In this document: piece after piece, positions 17,441 to 28,644 of the stretch
Layout of the letters: every line of letters starts with the position of its first letter
Position numbering within the stretch: position 1 is the stretch's first letter
DNA from: Microvirga pudoricolor
GTDB taxonomy: Bacteria > Pseudomonadota > Alphaproteobacteria > Rhizobiales > Beijerinckiaceae
NCBI RefSeq assembly: GCF_016892705.1
Contig: NZ_JAFEMB010000003.1
Coordinates: 351,501 to 415,500, forward strand
Length of the DNA: 64,000 bases
Reading direction: 5' to 3'
Made by a program: the position numbers and the translations under genes
Notes under the pieces: generated by a model
Seen by the model: the letters and a program-made list of their open reading frames with translations, nothing else
What the model was told of the DNA's origin: nothing
The model's database searches: none

Positions 17441-18090
17441 CAGGCGCGGGCCTCCCGTTCGGCGAGGCTCTTCACGGCCGCCTGGACGGCCTTGGCGAGT
17501 CCTTCGGAATGCGACCAAACCGCATCGCCGAGGGCGACGAACTCGATCCCGGTCTCGGACAGGGCCGCCACGTCGTCGAGGCTCGGCGCGAAGGCGACGC
17601 CCGGCGTCTCGAAGATTTCGGCCCACCAGGCCGCCCGTTCGAGGGTGGACTCGAAGGCGGGCAAGGATCCGTCGGGGCGGGGCTCGCCGAAGAGCAGGTA
17701 ATCGACCCCGGCTTCGCCCAGAACCATGGCGTCATCCTTGGTGCGGATTCCGCCGACCCCGATGGCGCGCTCGCCCTTCAGGCGCTCGCGCAGCTCTCGG
17801 ACCGAGGTTCGGGGGCCGGTCAAGTGGACCCCGTCCGCGCCGCCCCGGGCCGCAACCGTGGCGAGGTCGGCCTCGCCCTCGACGCTCACGATGGCGGCGG
17901 CCCCATGCTCCTGCACGGCGGGCACCAGGGCCTTGACCTGGTTGATGAGGCCCCGCTCGTCGGACGGCGCCAGGCGCAGCAGCACGGCGGCCACGTCCCC
18001 GGCCGCGCAGGCTTCAGTGAGGCGGGGCGCGAAGGAGGCGTCGTCCAGGAGGGGTGTGATGAGATAGAGGCGGGAGGCGGGCTCGGCCAT
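17440..18090 (-). CDS. Thiamine phosphate synthase-like TIM-barrel protein (ThiE/TenI family)
   Basis: A 216-residue TIM barrel. GGADGVHLTGP (near 84-94) corresponds to the ThiE phosphate/pyrophosphate strand, and YLLFGEPRPDGS to the usual DYIGxGPxFPT loop, but the Thr/Lys residues of that loop are changed and IGVGGIRTKDDA replaces the canonical VGxSxHxxxE segment. It is therefore divergent and may not be a true thiamine enzyme. It is translationally coupled to the Sel1 gene and lies downstream of fba after a terminator and a repeat. Confidence 0.72.
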   Translation of the reverse strand: MAEPASRLYLITPLLDDASFAPRLTEACAAGDVAAVLLRLAPSDERGLINQVKALVPAVQEHGAAAIVSVEGEADLATVAARGGADGVHLTGPRTSVRELRERLKGERAIGVGGIRTKDDAMVLGEAGVDYLLFGEPRPDGSLPAFESTLERAAWWAEIFETPGVAFAPSLDDVAALSETGIEFVALGDAVWSHSEGLAKAVQAAVKSLAEREARA

Positions 18091-18132
18091 GTTCCGTCGT
18101 GGGGTCAGAGAATAGGACAGGGCTGTTCTAAT

Positions 18133-18165
18133 GAAAACGGGGCCGTCTTGCGAGGCCCCGTTTTC
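18133..18165 (-). terminator. Terminator hairpin downstream of fba
   Basis: A perfect 12-bp inverted repeat, GAAAACGGGGCC / GGCCCCGTTTTC with a 9-base loop. It lies between fba and the ThiE-like gene, with a T-rich 3' arm in the minus direction, so it should end transcripts of the tkt-gap-pgk-fba unit or attenuate read-through. Confidence 0.82.
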
Positions 18166-18250
18166 TCGATGACGATTGCGGCGAAAGCCGGGTCGGGTGA
18201 AGGAGCGTTTCCTAGGGCCCTCATGCTCGGGCCAAGGTCTCGCCTCGAAG

Positions 18251-18358
18251 CCTCATCCTGAGGGAATTGCGGAGCAATTCGTCTCGAAGGATGTGGCGTC
18301 TCCAGTGCTCTCTGGATCATCCTTCGAGACGCCCGCTGCGCGGGCCCTCAGGATGAGG
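18251..18358. repeat. Palindromic intergenic repeat, copy 2
   Basis: Outer arms CCTCATCCTGAGG and CCTCAGGATGAGG; inner pair CGTCTCGAAGGAT / ATCCTTCGAGACG; hairpins GAATTGC-GGA-GCAATTC and GCCCGC-TGC-GCGGGC. The hairpin order is the reverse of copy 1, so it sits in opposite orientation. It lies just 3' of fba and ahead of the terminator at 18133. Confidence 0.92.
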
Positions 18359-18377
18359 GCACTGGAGGTGCAGGCTT

Positions 18378-19466
18378 CTACTCGGCGGCCTGGCGGCTGG
18401 CGCCGAACTTCGGGTCGAGTTCGCCCGAGGCGTAGCGCTTAGCCATCTCGGCCGGGGTCAGGACGCGCTTGATCTTGGAGGCCTGGCCGGCGGTGTTGAA
18501 CTCCTGCAGGCGCTGCTTGCAGAGCTTCGTCATCGCCTCCATGGCGGGCTTCAGGTACTTGCGCGGGTCGAACTCGCCGGGGCTCTCGGACAGGATTTTG
18601 CGGATCTGGCCCGTCATGGCCATGCGGTTGTCCGTGTCGATGTTGATCTTGCGCACGCCGTTCTTGATGCCGCGCTGGATCTCTTCCACGGGCACGCCCC
18701 AGGTCGGCTTCATCTGGCCGCCGTACTGATTGATGATGTCCTGGAGGTCCTGCGGCACCGAGGACGAGCCGTGCATCACCAGATGGGTGTTCGGGAGCTT
18801 CGCGTGGATCTCCTCGATCACCTTCATGGCGAGGATGTCGCCGTCCGGCTTGCGGGTGAACTTGTAGGCGCCGTGGGAGGTGCCCATGGCGATGGCGAGC
18901 GCGTCGACCTTGGTCTCGGCCACGAATTTCACGGCCTCGTCCGGGTTGGTCAGGAGCTGGTCGTGGGAGAGCTTGCCCTCGGCGCCGTGACCGTCCTCGG
19001 CCTCGCCTTCGCCGCTCTCCAGGGAGCCCAGAACGCCGAGCTCACCCTCGACCGAGATGCCGCCCAGATGGGCCATCTCGGTGACCTTGCGGGTCACGCC
19101 CACATTATAGTCCCAATCGGCCGGGGTCTTGCCGTCGGCCTTGAGCGAGCCGTCCATCATTACGGAGGTGAAGCCCGCCTGGATGGCGGTCATGCAGGTG
19201 GCGGCCTCGTTGCCGTGGTCGAGATGCACGCAGACCGGGATCTGCGGATAGATCTCGGTGACGGCGTCCATCATGTGCTTGAGCATGACGTCGTTGGCGT
19301 AGGAGCGCGCGCCGCGGGAAGCCTGGATGATGACCGGGGCGTCGACCTCGCTGGCGGCCGCCATGATGGCCAGCGCCTGCTCCATGTTGTTGATGTTGAA
19401 GGCGGGCACGCCGTAGCCTTCTTCGGCAGCGTGATCGAGGAGCTGTCTTAAGGTAATGCGGGCCAC
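18378..19466 (-). CDS. fba: Fructose-bisphosphate aldolase, class II
   Basis: A 362-residue zinc aldolase that interconverts fructose-1,6-bisphosphate with DHAP and glyceraldehyde-3-phosphate. The zinc and substrate motifs are VCVHLDHG (near 77-84), [20 protein letters not shown] and [10 protein letters not shown]. An acidic insert near 150-165 ([15 protein letters not shown]) is typical of the long CbbA-type subfamily. It is the last gene of the tkt-gap-pgk-fba series, with a 54-base gap after pgk. Confidence 0.96.
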   Translation of the reverse strand: MARITLRQLLDHAAEEGYGVPAFNINNMEQALAIMAAASEVDAPVIIQASRGARSYANDVMLKHMMDAVTEIYPQIPVCVHLDHGNEAATCMTAIQAGFTSVMMDGSLKADGKTPADWDYNVGVTRKVTEMAHLGGISVEGELGVLGSLESGEGEAEDGHGAEGKLSHDQLLTNPDEAVKFVAETKVDALAIAMGTSHGAYKFTRKPDGDILAMKVIEEIHAKLPNTHLVMHGSSSVPQDLQDIINQYGGQMKPTWGVPVEEIQRGIKNGVRKINIDTDNRMAMTGQIRKILSESPGEFDPRKYLKPAMEAMTKLCKQRLQEFNTAGQASKIKRVLTPAEMAKRYASGELDPKFGASRQAAE

Positions 19467-19520
19467 GTCGTCCTCCTGGTTGTTGCGCGTTCGAGCCGGC
19501 TGTGCGGCCCCTTGATCGTT

Positions 19521-20717
19521 TTAGGCTTTCAGGGCGTCCACGCCCGGCAGCGGCTTGCCTTCGAGCCATTCGAGGAAGGCGCCGCCTGCCGTCGATACAT
19601 AGGTGAAATCGTCCGCCACGCCAGCATGGTTGAGGGCCGCGACCGTGTCGCCGCCGCCCGCCACCGAGACGAGCTTGCCCTCCTTGGTGCGCTGCGCCGC
19701 ATGGCGGGCCGCCGCCACCGTGCCCTGGTCGAAGGGCGCGATCTCGAAGGCCCCGAGCGGGCCGTTCCAGACAAGCGTCTTGGCGTCGTTGATGGCCGCG
19801 TTCACGCGCTCCACCGATTGCGAGCCCACGTCGAGGATCATCTGGTCCTCGGGGATCGCGTCGATGCCGTAAGTGTGATTGGCGGCACCCGCCTTGAATT
19901 CGTAGGCGCACACGCCGTCGACCGGGAGGATGATGGCGCAGTTGGCCTCGCGGGCCTTGTCGATGATCCGCTGGGCGGTGGCGGCCAGGTCCTTCTCGGC
20001 CAGCGACTTGCCGATGCCGAGGCCTGTCGCGTGCACGAAGGTGTTGGCCATGCCGCCGCCGATCACGAGGGCGTCGACCTTGGTGACGAGGTTTTCGAGC
20101 AGGTCGATCTTGGTCGAGACCTTCGCGCCGCCCACGATGGCGACCACGGGCCGGGCCGGAGCCTCGAGGCCCTTGGACAGCGCTTCCAGCTCGGCCTGCA
20201 TGGTGCGGCCCGCGAAGGCCGGAAGCGCGCGAGCCAGCCCCTCGGTGGAGGCATGGGCCCGGTGGGCCGCCGAAAAGGCGTCGTTCACGTAGAGGTCGCC
20301 GAGCTTGGCGAGTTCGGCCACGAAGGCAGGGTCGTTCTTCTCCTCGCCCGCGTGGAAGCGGGTGTTCTCGAGCAGCAGCACGTCGCCGTCCTTGAGGGCC
20401 GCGACGGCCTTTTGGGCGGGCTCGCCGACGCAGTCATCCGCGAAGGCCACCGGCTGGCCGATATGCTGGGAAACCGCTTCCGCGACCGGCTTCAACGATT
20501 CTTTCGGATCGCGGCCCTTGGGCCGCCCGAAATGGGCGAGCAGGATCACCCGCCCGCCCTTGTCGGCGATTTCGCGGATCGTCGGCACGACGCGCTCGAT
20601 GCGCGTCGCGTCGGTGATCCGGCCGTTTTCCATCGGGACGTTCAGGTCCACGCGCACGAGGACGCGCTGGCCCTTCAGGCTGGCTTGGTCGAGAGTCTTG
20701 AAGGGTGCAGCGGTCAT
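19521..20717 (-). CDS. pgk: Phosphoglycerate kinase
   Basis: A 398-residue enzyme for 1,3-bisphosphoglycerate + ADP = 3-phosphoglycerate + ATP. It has [19 protein letters not shown] at the N terminus, [42 protein letters not shown], and the C-terminal nucleotide loop [12 protein letters not shown]. The start is the ATG at 20717; the frame stays open upstream into gap, but that stretch is noise. It is 38 bases downstream of gap in the same operon. Confidence 0.97.
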   Translation of the reverse strand: MTAAPFKTLDQASLKGQRVLVRVDLNVPMENGRITDATRIERVVPTIREIADKGGRVILLAHFGRPKGRDPKESLKPVAEAVSQHIGQPVAFADDCVGEPAQKAVAALKDGDVLLLENTRFHAGEEKNDPAFVAELAKLGDLYVNDAFSAAHRAHASTEGLARALPAFAGRTMQAELEALSKGLEAPARPVVAIVGGAKVSTKIDLLENLVTKVDALVIGGGMANTFVHATGLGIGKSLAEKDLAATAQRIIDKAREANCAIILPVDGVCAYEFKAGAANHTYGIDAIPEDQMILDVGSQSVERVNAAINDAKTLVWNGPLGAFEIAPFDQGTVAAARHAAQRTKEGKLVSVAGGGDTVAALNHAGVADDFTYVSTAGGAFLEWLEGKPLPGVDALKA

Positions 20718-20755
20718 GGTGGCCTCGGGTCGGAACGGTCTTCGGCGAAACGGCT

Positions 20756-21763
20756 CTAGATCAGTTTCGCCATGGCGACGGCGGTGTCCGCCATGCGGTT
20801 CGAGAAGCCCCACTCGTTGTCGTACCAGGACAGCACGCGCACGAAGTTGCCCTCCATGACCTTGGTCTGGTCGAGGTGGAACACGGAAGAGTGCGGATCG
20901 TGGTTGAAGTCCGACGAGACGTTGGGCTGGTCCGTGTAGCCCAGGATGCCCTTGAGCGGGCCGTCGGCCGCCGCCTTGATGGCCGCGTTGATCTCCTGGA
21001 CGGAGGTGTTCTTCTTGGCCACGAACTTGAAATCGACCACGGACACGTTCGGGGTGGGCACGCGGATCGACGAGCCGTCGAGCTTGCCGTTCAGCTCCGG
21101 CAGCACGAGGCCCACGGCCTTGGCGGCGCCGGTGGAGGTCGGGATCATGTTCAGGGCCGCCGCGCGGGCGCGGTAGAGGTCCTTGTGCATCTGGTCGAGG
21201 GTGGGCTGGTCGTTCGTGTACGAGTGGATCGTCGTCATGAAGCCCTTCTCGATGCCGATCGTGTCCTGGAGCACCTTCGCGACGGGCGCGAGGCAGTTCG
21301 TGGTGCACGAGGCATTCGAGATGACGAGGTGGTCCTTGGTCAGCTTGTCGTGGTTGACGCCGTACACGACCGTGAGGTCGGCGCCGTCCGCCGGTGCCGA
21401 CACGATGACGCGCTTGGCGCCCGCCGTCAGGTGCGCGGAGGCCTTGTCCTTCGAGGTGAAGATGCCGGTGCATTCCAGCGCGATGTCGACGCCGAGTTCC
21501 TTGTGCGGCAGAGTCGCCGGGTCCTTGATGGCCGTGACGCGGATCTTCTGGCCGTTGATGACGAGGTTGTCGCCATCGACCTTCACCTCGGCCGGGAAGC
21601 GCCCGTGGACGGAATCGAAGCGGAGCAAGTGGGCGTTCGTCTCGATGGGGCCGAGGTCGTTGATGGCCACGACCTCGATGTCCTTGCGGCCGCTCTCCAC
21701 GATGCCGCGCAGGATGTTGCGCCCGATGCGCCCGAAGCCGTTGATGGCAACCTTCACCGTCAT
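20756..21763 (-). CDS. gap: Type I glyceraldehyde-3-phosphate dehydrogenase
   Basis: A 335-residue dehydrogenase. The Rossmann start [21 protein letters not shown]-selecting Asp in AINDLG, catalytic Cys153 in [12 protein letters not shown], and [13 protein letters not shown] near the C terminus are all in place. Asp (not Ala/Thr) in AINDLG favours NAD over NADP. It lies between tkt and pgk (47- and 38-base gaps), serving glycolysis and gluconeogenesis. Confidence 0.97.
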   Translation of the reverse strand: MTVKVAINGFGRIGRNILRGIVESGRKDIEVVAINDLGPIETNAHLLRFDSVHGRFPAEVKVDGDNLVINGQKIRVTAIKDPATLPHKELGVDIALECTGIFTSKDKASAHLTAGAKRVIVSAPADGADLTVVYGVNHDKLTKDHLVISNASCTTNCLAPVAKVLQDTIGIEKGFMTTIHSYTNDQPTLDQMHKDLYRARAAALNMIPTSTGAAKAVGLVLPELNGKLDGSSIRVPTPNVSVVDFKFVAKKNTSVQEINAAIKAAADGPLKGILGYTDQPNVSSDFNHDPHSSVFHLDQTKVMEGNFVRVLSWYDNEWGFSNRMADTAVAMAKLI

Positions 21764-21810
21764 AATCTGTCTCCCTTGAGCAAAATCCGGTCCGAGAGGA
21801 CCCCGAACGT

Positions 21811-23814
21811 TTAGAGGTTATGCGTCCTGAGCACCTTCTCGGCGACGGCCTCCGCCGTGATGCCGAAGTACTTGTAGAGGTCCTTATAGGGCGCGCTGGC
21901 CCCGAAGCCGCTCATGCCGACGAAGATTCCGTCCGAGCCGATGACCGCGTCCCAGCCGAAGCGCACGGCGGCCTCGACCGCGACCTTGACGGGCGCATCG
22001 CCGATGATCCGCTTCTTCACGTCCTCGGGCTGGGCCAGGAACAGGTCCAGGGACGGCACGGAGACCACGCGGGCCGGGAAGTTCTTCTCTTCCAGCAGCT
22101 TCTGGGCCGCGAGCGCGATCTCGACCTCGCTGCCGGACGCGAAGATCGTGGCGCGGGCCTTCTCACGCGCGGGCGAAAGCTCGTAGGCGCCGGTGGCCGA
22201 GCGGTTGTCGGCGCCGCCCTCCTTGCGAACCTGCGGCAGATTCTGGCGGGTGAGCGCCAGGAGGCTCGGGCCGTCCGTGCGCTCGAGGGCGAGCTGCCAG
22301 CACTCGGCGGTCTCGATGGCGTCGGCAGGGCGGTAGACCCGCATCTTCGGCATGGAGCGTAAGGAGGCCAGGTGCTCCACGGGCTGGTGGGTCGGGCCGT
22401 CCTCGCCGAGGCCGATGGAATCGTGCGTCATCACGTAGACGACCGGGATCCCGGCGAGCGACGCGATGCGCATGGCGGGGCGGGCATAATCGGCAAAGAC
22501 CAGGAAGGTCGCGCCCGCCGGAATGATGCCGCCATGGAGCGCGATGCCGTTCATGGCCGCCGCCATGCCGTGCTCGCGGATGCCGTAATGGATATAGCGG
22601 CCCGCGTATTGGCCGGGCGAGATCGCCGTCAGGTTCTTGGTCTTGGTGTTGTTGGAGGGCGTCAGGTCGGCGGAGCCGAGCACCAGCTCCGGCACGGCCT
22701 CGGTGATGACTTCCAGGGCGATTTCGCTCGCCTTGCGGGTCGCGACGTTCTGGGGCTCGGCCAGAAGCTTGTCCTTCAGCTTGGCCACCGCCTCGGCGAG
22801 CGCCTTGGGGCGTTCGCCCCCGATCCGGCGCTCGAACTCGGCGCGCTTGTCGGGCGACAACGCGGCGAGGCGATCCGCCCATGCCTTGCGCTGACCCCCG
22901 CTCTTGCGGCCTGCTTGGCTCCAGGCATCCTTGATGGGGGCCGGGATCTCGAAGGGCGCGTGGGTCCAGCGATAGGCCGCCTTGGCGCCTGCCATCTCCT
23001 CGGCGCCCAGGGGCTCGCCGTGGGCCTTGGAGGTGCCGGCCTTCTTGGGAGCGCCGTAGCCGATGGTGGTCTTGGCCGCGATGAGGGTGGGGCGGTCCGA
23101 GGCCTTGGCGGCCGCGAGAGCCTCCGCGATCGCCTTCGGATCGTGACCGTCGACCCGCACGGCGGCCCAGCCGGCAGCCTCGAAGCGCTTCACCTGGTCG
23201 ACCGAGTCGGAGAGCGACAGGGGGCCGTCGATGGAAATGCCGTTGTCGTCGAAGAGCACGATAAGGCGGTTGAGCTTCAGGTGGCCCGCCAGCGCGATGG
23301 CCTCGTGGCTGATGCCCTCCATGAGGTCGCCGTCGGAGGCGATCACGTAGGTGTGGTGGTCCACGAGATCGTCGCCGTACTCGGCGTTGAGCATCCGCTC
23401 CGCGATGGCCATGCCGACCGCCGTGGCGATGCCCTGGCCGAGGGGTCCGGTCGTCGTCTCGACGCCCGGCGTCATGAAGTTCTCGGGGTGGCCCGGGGTC
23501 TTGGAGTTGAGCTGGCGGAAGCGTTTCAGCTCGTCGATGGTGACGCCTTCGACGCCCGTCAGGTGGAGGAGGGCGTAGATCAGCATGGAGCCGTGGCCCG
23601 CCGAGAGCACGAACCGGTCGCGGTCGGGCCATTTCGGGTCGGCGGCGTCATATTTCAGGAATTGCGTGAACAGGACGGTGGCCATGTCGGCCGCCCCCAT
23701 GGGCAGGCCCGGATGCCCCGACTTGGCTTGCTCGACGCCATCCATGGCAAGGACGCGCACGGCGTTCGCCAGATCGGCGTGGGGGATGCGATCGGCGGAA
23801 ACGGTGTCAGTCAC
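21811..23814 (-). CDS. tkt: Transketolase
   Basis: A 667-residue ThDP enzyme of the pentose phosphate pathway. Motifs: [31 protein letters not shown], ThDP/Mg loop [13 protein letters not shown] continuing to [14 protein letters not shown], and PYR-domain [19 protein letters not shown]. The GTG at 23814 gives the standard N-terminus [21 protein letters not shown]; the frame runs another 32 codons upstream without homology. It is the first gene of the minus-strand central-carbon run, divergent from DUF4164-zapA. Confidence 0.95.
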   Translation of the reverse strand: MTDTVSADRIPHADLANAVRVLAMDGVEQAKSGHPGLPMGAADMATVLFTQFLKYDAADPKWPDRDRFVLSAGHGSMLIYALLHLTGVEGVTIDELKRFRQLNSKTPGHPENFMTPGVETTTGPLGQGIATAVGMAIAERMLNAEYGDDLVDHHTYVIASDGDLMEGISHEAIALAGHLKLNRLIVLFDDNGISIDGPLSLSDSVDQVKRFEAAGWAAVRVDGHDPKAIAEALAAAKASDRPTLIAAKTTIGYGAPKKAGTSKAHGEPLGAEEMAGAKAAYRWTHAPFEIPAPIKDAWSQAGRKSGGQRKAWADRLAALSPDKRAEFERRIGGERPKALAEAVAKLKDKLLAEPQNVATRKASEIALEVITEAVPELVLGSADLTPSNNTKTKNLTAISPGQYAGRYIHYGIREHGMAAAMNGIALHGGIIPAGATFLVFADYARPAMRIASLAGIPVVYVMTHDSIGLGEDGPTHQPVEHLASLRSMPKMRVYRPADAIETAECWQLALERTDGPSLLALTRQNLPQVRKEGGADNRSATGAYELSPAREKARATIFASGSEVEIALAAQKLLEEKNFPARVVSVPSLDLFLAQPEDVKKRIIGDAPVKVAVEAAVRFGWDAVIGSDGIFVGMSGFGASAPYKDLYKYFGITAEAVAEKVLRTHNL

Positions 23815-23991
23815 GGCTCGTGATCCAAAGGTCTGGAGCGGCCATCCCACGTGAGGCTGGCCGGTGGGGAAGGATTGGGGCTCCCTTAACACGGGGCTAT
23901 GCCGAGTCAAAGGCTGGAGACGGACGATCTCCTTAAGAACCGTTGCCGCTACGGCCGGGGAGGCCTAGTGTCGAAGCCGATTCCCGGAGGC

Positions 23992-24288
23992 ATGATGAGT
24001 TCGCGGCTCGACGATGCGTTGAAACGGCTGGACGGCGCGCTGGGCCTGCTGGAGGCGTCCATCGCGCGCCGCCTGGAGGCGGAGCGCAGCCGCGGCAGCC
24101 TGGAGACGGAGCTTCAGATCATGCAGGACGACCGGGCGCGCCTCGCCGTGGAGCTCGACGGGGCCCTGACCCGCCTGGCCCGCTTCGAGGCCGTGACGGA
24201 CGATGTGGGCCGCCGGGTGGCGTCCGCCATGGGGGCGGTGCGGGGCGTTCTCGAACGGGCCCGGGCTCTCGAGCCCCAGGACGGCTGA
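23992..24288 (+). CDS. DUF4164 family protein
   Basis: A 98-residue coiled-coil protein: SSRLDDALKRLDGALGLLEASIARRL then LETELQIMQDDRARLAVELD and a final helix. It matches DUF4164, which in Rhizobiales commonly precedes zapA. The start is uncertain: tandem ATGs at 23992/23995 follow GGAGG closely, and a GTG at 23968 behind GGGGAGG is an alternative. zapA begins 11 bases after its stop. A role in division with ZapA is plausible but unproven. Confidence 0.8.
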   Translation: MMSSRLDDALKRLDGALGLLEASIARRLEAERSRGSLETELQIMQDDRARLAVELDGALTRLARFEAVTDDVGRRVASAMGAVRGVLERARALEPQDG

Positions 24289-24299
24289 GGAGGCCGGAG

Positions 24300-24668
24300 A
24301 TGGCGCAGGTGGCAGTCAACATCGCGGGCCGGACGTACCGCATCGCCTGCGGGGACGGGGAGGAGAGCCATCTGGAAGGTCTTGCGGCTTTCTATGACGG
24401 CAAGATCGAGGAGATGCGCCGGTCCTTCGGCGAAATCGGCGACATGCGCCTCCACGTGATGGCGGCCATCACCATCGCGGACGAGATGGCCGAAACCAAG
24501 CGCCGGATCGCCGCCCTCGAGACCGAGCTTGCGGGGCTGCGCCGGGCCGCATCCGCCGGAGACGAGCGCATCGAGGCGGCGGAAGCCCGCTTCGCGGATG
24601 GCCTCACCCTGGCGGCCGAGCGGATCGAGAAGATCGCCCGGGGTCTGAGCACCGCGGCGCAGGGGTGA
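24300..24668 (+). CDS. zapA: Cell division protein ZapA
   Basis: A 122-residue protein with the ZapA N-terminal domain, VAVNIAGRTYRIACGDGEESHLEGLAAFYDGKI, followed by a long coiled coil (about 55-118). ZapA bundles FtsZ protofilaments at the Z ring. The ATG at 24300 follows GAGGAGGCCGGAG. The 6S RNA gene often found after zapA is not seen: lepA ends only 21 bases downstream on the other strand. Confidence 0.9.
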   Translation: MAQVAVNIAGRTYRIACGDGEESHLEGLAAFYDGKIEEMRRSFGEIGDMRLHVMAAITIADEMAETKRRIAALETELAGLRRAASAGDERIEAAEARFADGLTLAAERIEKIARGLSTAAQG

Positions 24669-24689
24669 GCCGGACCCGCCGGATCGCCC

Positions 24690-26495
24690 TCAGCTGTCCA
24701 TCTTCAGCGCGGCGATGAAGGCTTCCTGCGGGATGTCGACCTTGCCGAACTGGCGCATCCGCTTCTTGCCTTCCTTCTGCTTGTCGAGCAGCTTGCGCTT
24801 GCGCGAGGCGTCGCCGCCGTAGCACTTGGCGGTCACGTCCTTGCGAAGGGCCCGGATGGTTTCGCGGGCGATGATCTTGCCGCCGATGGCGGCCTGGACC
24901 GGGATCTGGAACATGTGCGGCGGGATGAGTTCCTTCAGCTTCTCGCACATGGCGCGGCCGCGGCCCTCGGCCCGGTCCCGGTGGACCAGCATGGAGAGCG
25001 CGTCCACGGGCTCGGCGTTCACCAGCACCGACATCTTCACGAGGTCGCCCTCGCGGTAGTCGGAGATGTGGTAGTCGAAGGACGCGTAGCCCTTCGAGAT
25101 CGACTTCAGGCGGTCGTAGAAATCGAATACCACCTCGTTCAGCGGCAGGTCGTAGACCACCATGGCGCGCTTGCCGACATAGTTCAGGTCGATCTGCACG
25201 CCTCGCCGCTCCTGGCACAGCTTGAGCACCGAGCCGAGATATTCATCGGGGGTGAGGATCGTGGCGCGGATCCACGGCTCCTCGATGGTCTCGATCTTCA
25301 TCACGTCCGGCATGTCGGCCGGATTGTGCAACTCGATTTTCGAGCCGTCGCGCAGGTTCAGGTGATAGACCACGGACGGGGCCGTGGAGATCAGGTCGAG
25401 GTTGAACTCGCGCTCCAGGCGCTCCTGGATGATCTCCAGGTGCAGGAGGCCCAGGAAGCCGCAGCGGAAGCCGAAGCCCAAAGCGGCCGAGCTTTCCATC
25501 TCGTAGGAGAAGCTGGCGTCGTTGAGGCGCAGGCGGCCCATGGCGGCGCGCAGGTTTTCGAACTCGGCGGCGTCCACCGGGAAGAGGCCGCAGAACACCA
25601 CGGGCTGCACGGGCTTGAAGCCCGGAAGCGCCTGCGCGGTGGGCTTGCGGTCGTCCGTGATGGTGTCGCCCACGCGGGTATCGGCCACCTCCTTGATGGA
25701 GGCCGTGAAGAAGCCGACCTCGCCAGGACCGAGCTGGGCCAGTTCCTGCATCTTGGGCGAGAACACGCCGACGCGGTCGAGGCCGTAGGACGCGTTCGTG
25801 CCCATCATCTTGATGGTCTGGCCCTTCTTCATCGTGCCGTCGATGATGCGCACCAGCACCACGACGCCCAGATAGGCGTCGTACCAGGAATCGACCAGCA
25901 GGGCCTTGAGCGGCGCATCCGGGTCGCCCTTGGGCGGCGGCAGCTTGGTGACGATGGCCTCCAGCACGCCCTCGATGTTGAGCCCGCTCTTGGCCGAGAC
26001 CGGCACGGCCTCCGAGGCGTCGATGCCGATCACCTCCTCGATCTGCTCCTTGATCCGGTCCGGATCGGCGGCAGGCAGGTCGATCTTGTTGAGGACGGGC
26101 ACGATCTCGTGGTTGGCGTCGATGGCCTGATACACGTTGGCCAGCGTCTGGGCTTCCACGCCTTGAGAGGCGTCCACCACGAGAAGCGAGCCCTCGCAGG
26201 CTGCGAGCGAACGCGAGACCTCGTAGGCGAAGTCCACGTGGCCGGGGGTGTCCATCAGGTTGAGGATGTAGGTCTTGCCGTCCTGCGCCAGGTAGTTGAG
26301 GCGCACGGTCTGGGCCTTGATGGTGATGCCGCGCTCGCGCTCGATATCCATGTTGTCGAGCACCTGCTCCGTCATCTCGCGCGCCGAGAGCGCCCCGGTC
26401 GTCTGGATCAGCCGGTCGGCCAGGGTCGATTTCCCGTGGTCGATATGGGCCACGATGGAAAAGTTGCGGATGTTGTCGAAGGTGCGGGCGGTCAT
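24690..26495 (-). CDS. lepA: Elongation factor 4 (LepA)
   Basis: A 601-residue translational GTPase. G1 AHIDHGKST (residues 16-24), G2 [13 protein letters not shown]3 DTPGHVDF, G4 NKIDLP, and the LepA-specific C-terminal domain ending with [26 protein letters not shown]4 back-translocates or remodels stalled ribosomes. The ATG at 26495 gives the usual [17 protein letters not shown] start. It converges with zapA. The 208 bases between lepA and dps hold no further gene that I can see. Confidence 0.97.
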   Translation of the reverse strand: MTARTFDNIRNFSIVAHIDHGKSTLADRLIQTTGALSAREMTEQVLDNMDIERERGITIKAQTVRLNYLAQDGKTYILNLMDTPGHVDFAYEVSRSLAACEGSLLVVDASQGVEAQTLANVYQAIDANHEIVPVLNKIDLPAADPDRIKEQIEEVIGIDASEAVPVSAKSGLNIEGVLEAIVTKLPPPKGDPDAPLKALLVDSWYDAYLGVVVLVRIIDGTMKKGQTIKMMGTNASYGLDRVGVFSPKMQELAQLGPGEVGFFTASIKEVADTRVGDTITDDRKPTAQALPGFKPVQPVVFCGLFPVDAAEFENLRAAMGRLRLNDASFSYEMESSAALGFGFRCGFLGLLHLEIIQERLEREFNLDLISTAPSVVYHLNLRDGSKIELHNPADMPDVMKIETIEEPWIRATILTPDEYLGSVLKLCQERRGVQIDLNYVGKRAMVVYDLPLNEVVFDFYDRLKSISKGYASFDYHISDYREGDLVKMSVLVNAEPVDALSMLVHRDRAEGRGRAMCEKLKELIPPHMFQIPVQAAIGGKIIARETIRALRKDVTAKCYGGDASRKRKLLDKQKEGKKRMRQFGKVDIPQEAFIAALKMDS

Positions 26496-26703
26496 AATGC
26501 TGCAAAATATAGGAAGGACCCGGCCGCAATAGCAGGGTGGGCCCTCAAAGCCAAGGGAAGCCGGTGTCACGTGCGGCGGAAGTCTTTCCTAGGGGCACGG
26601 CCGGTGTTACCGTTAGGGCAACGCTTTCCTACACACGGCGTTGATCCGTGTTCATCCGGCCGGGATGGCCCGGTCGCACCCTCCCAACCCCAGGAGACCC
26701 CCC

Positions 26704-27240
26704 ATGGCCAAGGACCGCGTCGTGCCGACCCGCAAGAAGGCGCCCCAACTCGATACGCCCACCGATCTGAAGTCCAACGGCGTTCAGGCCATCACGCAGG
26801 CCCTGAACGTGCTCCTGGCCGATACCTTCGCGCTCTACCTCAAGACGAAGAACTTTCACTGGCACATGAGCGGTCCGCATTTCCGAGACTACCATCTGCT
26901 GCTCGACGAGCAGGCCGACCAGATCTTCGCCACCACCGACGACATGGCCGAGCGCGTGCGCAAGATCAGCGGCAACACCCTCCGGTCCATCGGCCAGATC
27001 GCCTCGCTCCAGCGGGTGAAGGATAACAACGAAGAATTCGTGGCGCCCCTCGACATGCTGCGCGAGCTGATGAACGACAACCGGGACTTCGCCGCCAACC
27101 TGCGCGAGGCTCACGAACTCTGCGACGAGAACGGCGACGTGGCCACCGCGAGCCTCATCGAGAACTGGATCGACGAGACCGAGCGCCGGACGTGGTTCCT
27201 GTTCGAGGCCGCGCGCGGGGCGGACCAGACCGGCCACTAG
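26704..27240 (+). CDS. dps: Dps-family DNA-protection ferritin
   Basis: A 178-residue Dps. NFHWHMSGPHFRDYHLLLDEQADQIFATTDDMAERV (near residues 56-91) supplies the inter-subunit ferroxidase residues (His, His, Asp, Glu) of the 12-mer. A basic N-terminal tail (AKDRVVPTRKKAPQ) could bind DNA. CAGGAG lies 9 bases before the ATG at 26704. The protein oxidises Fe2+ with peroxide and shields DNA. Confidence 0.93.
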   Translation: MAKDRVVPTRKKAPQLDTPTDLKSNGVQAITQALNVLLADTFALYLKTKNFHWHMSGPHFRDYHLLLDEQADQIFATTDDMAERVRKISGNTLRSIGQIASLQRVKDNNEEFVAPLDMLRELMNDNRDFAANLREAHELCDENGDVATASLIENWIDETERRTWFLFEAARGADQTGH

Positions 27241-27400
27241 CCCGCTACGGGCCGGTTCAACCCGAACCGGGCGGGAGGCGAGCGGGGATCGTCGCGCCGC
27301 TCGCGCGCACCATCGCGGCTCCTTTCGAAACTTTGGCTCTTGAGGAGGGCCAACCTGTGGTCCTGAGGGTCCCCCAACGCGTAACGCCGCCGGTGGAGCC

Positions 27401-28486
27401 TCAGCGGCCCTGCTCGAGGATGCGCGAGACCACCCGGGCGGTATAATCCACCATGGGCACGATGCGGGCATAGTTGAGCCGGGTCGGGCCGATCACGCCC
27501 ACCACGCCCACGATCTTCTGGTTTCCGTCACGGAATGGCGCGGCGATCATCGAGGAGCCCGAGAGCGAGAAGAGCTTGTTCTCCGAACCGATGAAGATGC
27601 GCACGCCTTCGCCGCCCTCGGCGCGGGTCAGGAGATCGATCACGTCGGTCTGGGTCTCGAGATCGGCGAAGAGCAGGCGGACGCGGTCCAGGTCTTCGAC
27701 GGCCTTCAGGTCCTCCAGGAGATTGGCCTGACCGCGCACGATGAGCTGTCGCGCCCCGGACGGTCCGACCGTGGTGGCGAGCCCCGCCTCCACGAGACGC
27801 GCCGTGAGCGTGTCGAGCTCCCGCTCCATCTCGTCGCGCCGGGCCTGGATTTCGGTGCGCAGGTCGCCCAAGGTCCGACCCTGGATGCGGGCGTTGAGGA
27901 AGTTGCCGGCCTCGATCAGGGCGCCGGCCGGCAGGCCGGGCGGCAGGTCGAGCAGGCGGTTTTCCACGGAGCCGTCGTCCGAGACCAGCACCACGAGGGC
28001 GCGGGCCGGGTCGAGGCGCACGAACTCGATGTGCTTGAGGCGCGCGTTGGATTTCGACGTCACCACCACGCCAGCCCCGCGGGAGACGCCCGACAGGAGC
28101 GCGGAGGCCTCCGCCAGGGCGGTCTCCAGGGTGTGGCCGGAGGCGGCGGCCTTCATCTGGGCCTCGATCCGGGCGCGCTCCTCGGCGGTGACGTCGCCGA
28201 TCTCCATCATGGCGTCCACGAAGAAGCGCAGGCCCGTCTCGGTGGGCAGGCGTCCGGCGCTGGTATGGGGCGCGAAGATGAGCCCGGCCGCCTCCAGGTC
28301 CGCCATCACGTTGCGGATCGAGGCGGGCGAGAGGGGCATGGGCAGGATGCGCGAGAGGTTGCGCGATCCCACCGGCTCGCCCGTGACGAGATAGCTCTCG
28401 ACGATCTGGCGGAAGATCTCGCGCGAGCGGTCGTTCAGGTCCGCGATGGCGCGGGTCTCGAAGGGATTGAAGCCGCTCACGTGCAT
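27401..28486 (-). CDS. hrcA: Heat-inducible transcription repressor HrcA
   Basis: A 361-residue repressor. An N-terminal winged helix ([32 protein letters not shown] ... [33 protein letters not shown]) and a GAF-like inserted domain are visible. It binds CIRCE operators ahead of chaperone genes, but I found no CIRCE copy in this window, so its targets (probably groESL) lie elsewhere. The ATG at 28486 has only a weak ribosome-binding site. It is divergent from rph, the usual Rhizobiales arrangement. Confidence 0.93.
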   Translation of the reverse strand: MHVSGFNPFETRAIADLNDRSREIFRQIVESYLVTGEPVGSRNLSRILPMPLSPASIRNVMADLEAAGLIFAPHTSAGRLPTETGLRFFVDAMMEIGDVTAEERARIEAQMKAAASGHTLETALAEASALLSGVSRGAGVVVTSKSNARLKHIEFVRLDPARALVVLVSDDGSVENRLLDLPPGLPAGALIEAGNFLNARIQGRTLGDLRTEIQARRDEMERELDTLTARLVEAGLATTVGPSGARQLIVRGQANLLEDLKAVEDLDRVRLLFADLETQTDVIDLLTRAEGGEGVRIFIGSENKLFSLSGSSMIAAPFRDGNQKIVGVVGVIGPTRLNYARIVPMVDYTARVVSRILEQGR

Positions 28487-28644
28487 CCAGGTACTTGAAA
28501 CGCGTCCACAGGGGTCGGATCGAACCGCATTATGTGCGGTCGGACGACGCTTTAGGCAAGTCTTTCGGGGCTCGCGGCCTTGCGGCGCCCCGGCGCAGAC
28601 TTTAAGACGCCAGCCACCTGATCGCCCCCCAAGGAGTTTCCGCC

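Noticed and set aside
24669-24689. 6S RNA gene after zapA
   Set aside because: Only 21 bases separate zapA from lepA, so there is no room.
28487-28644. CIRCE operator at hrcA/rph
   Set aside because: No TTAGCACTC-N9-GAGTGCTAA pattern was found there or before dnaK or grpE.
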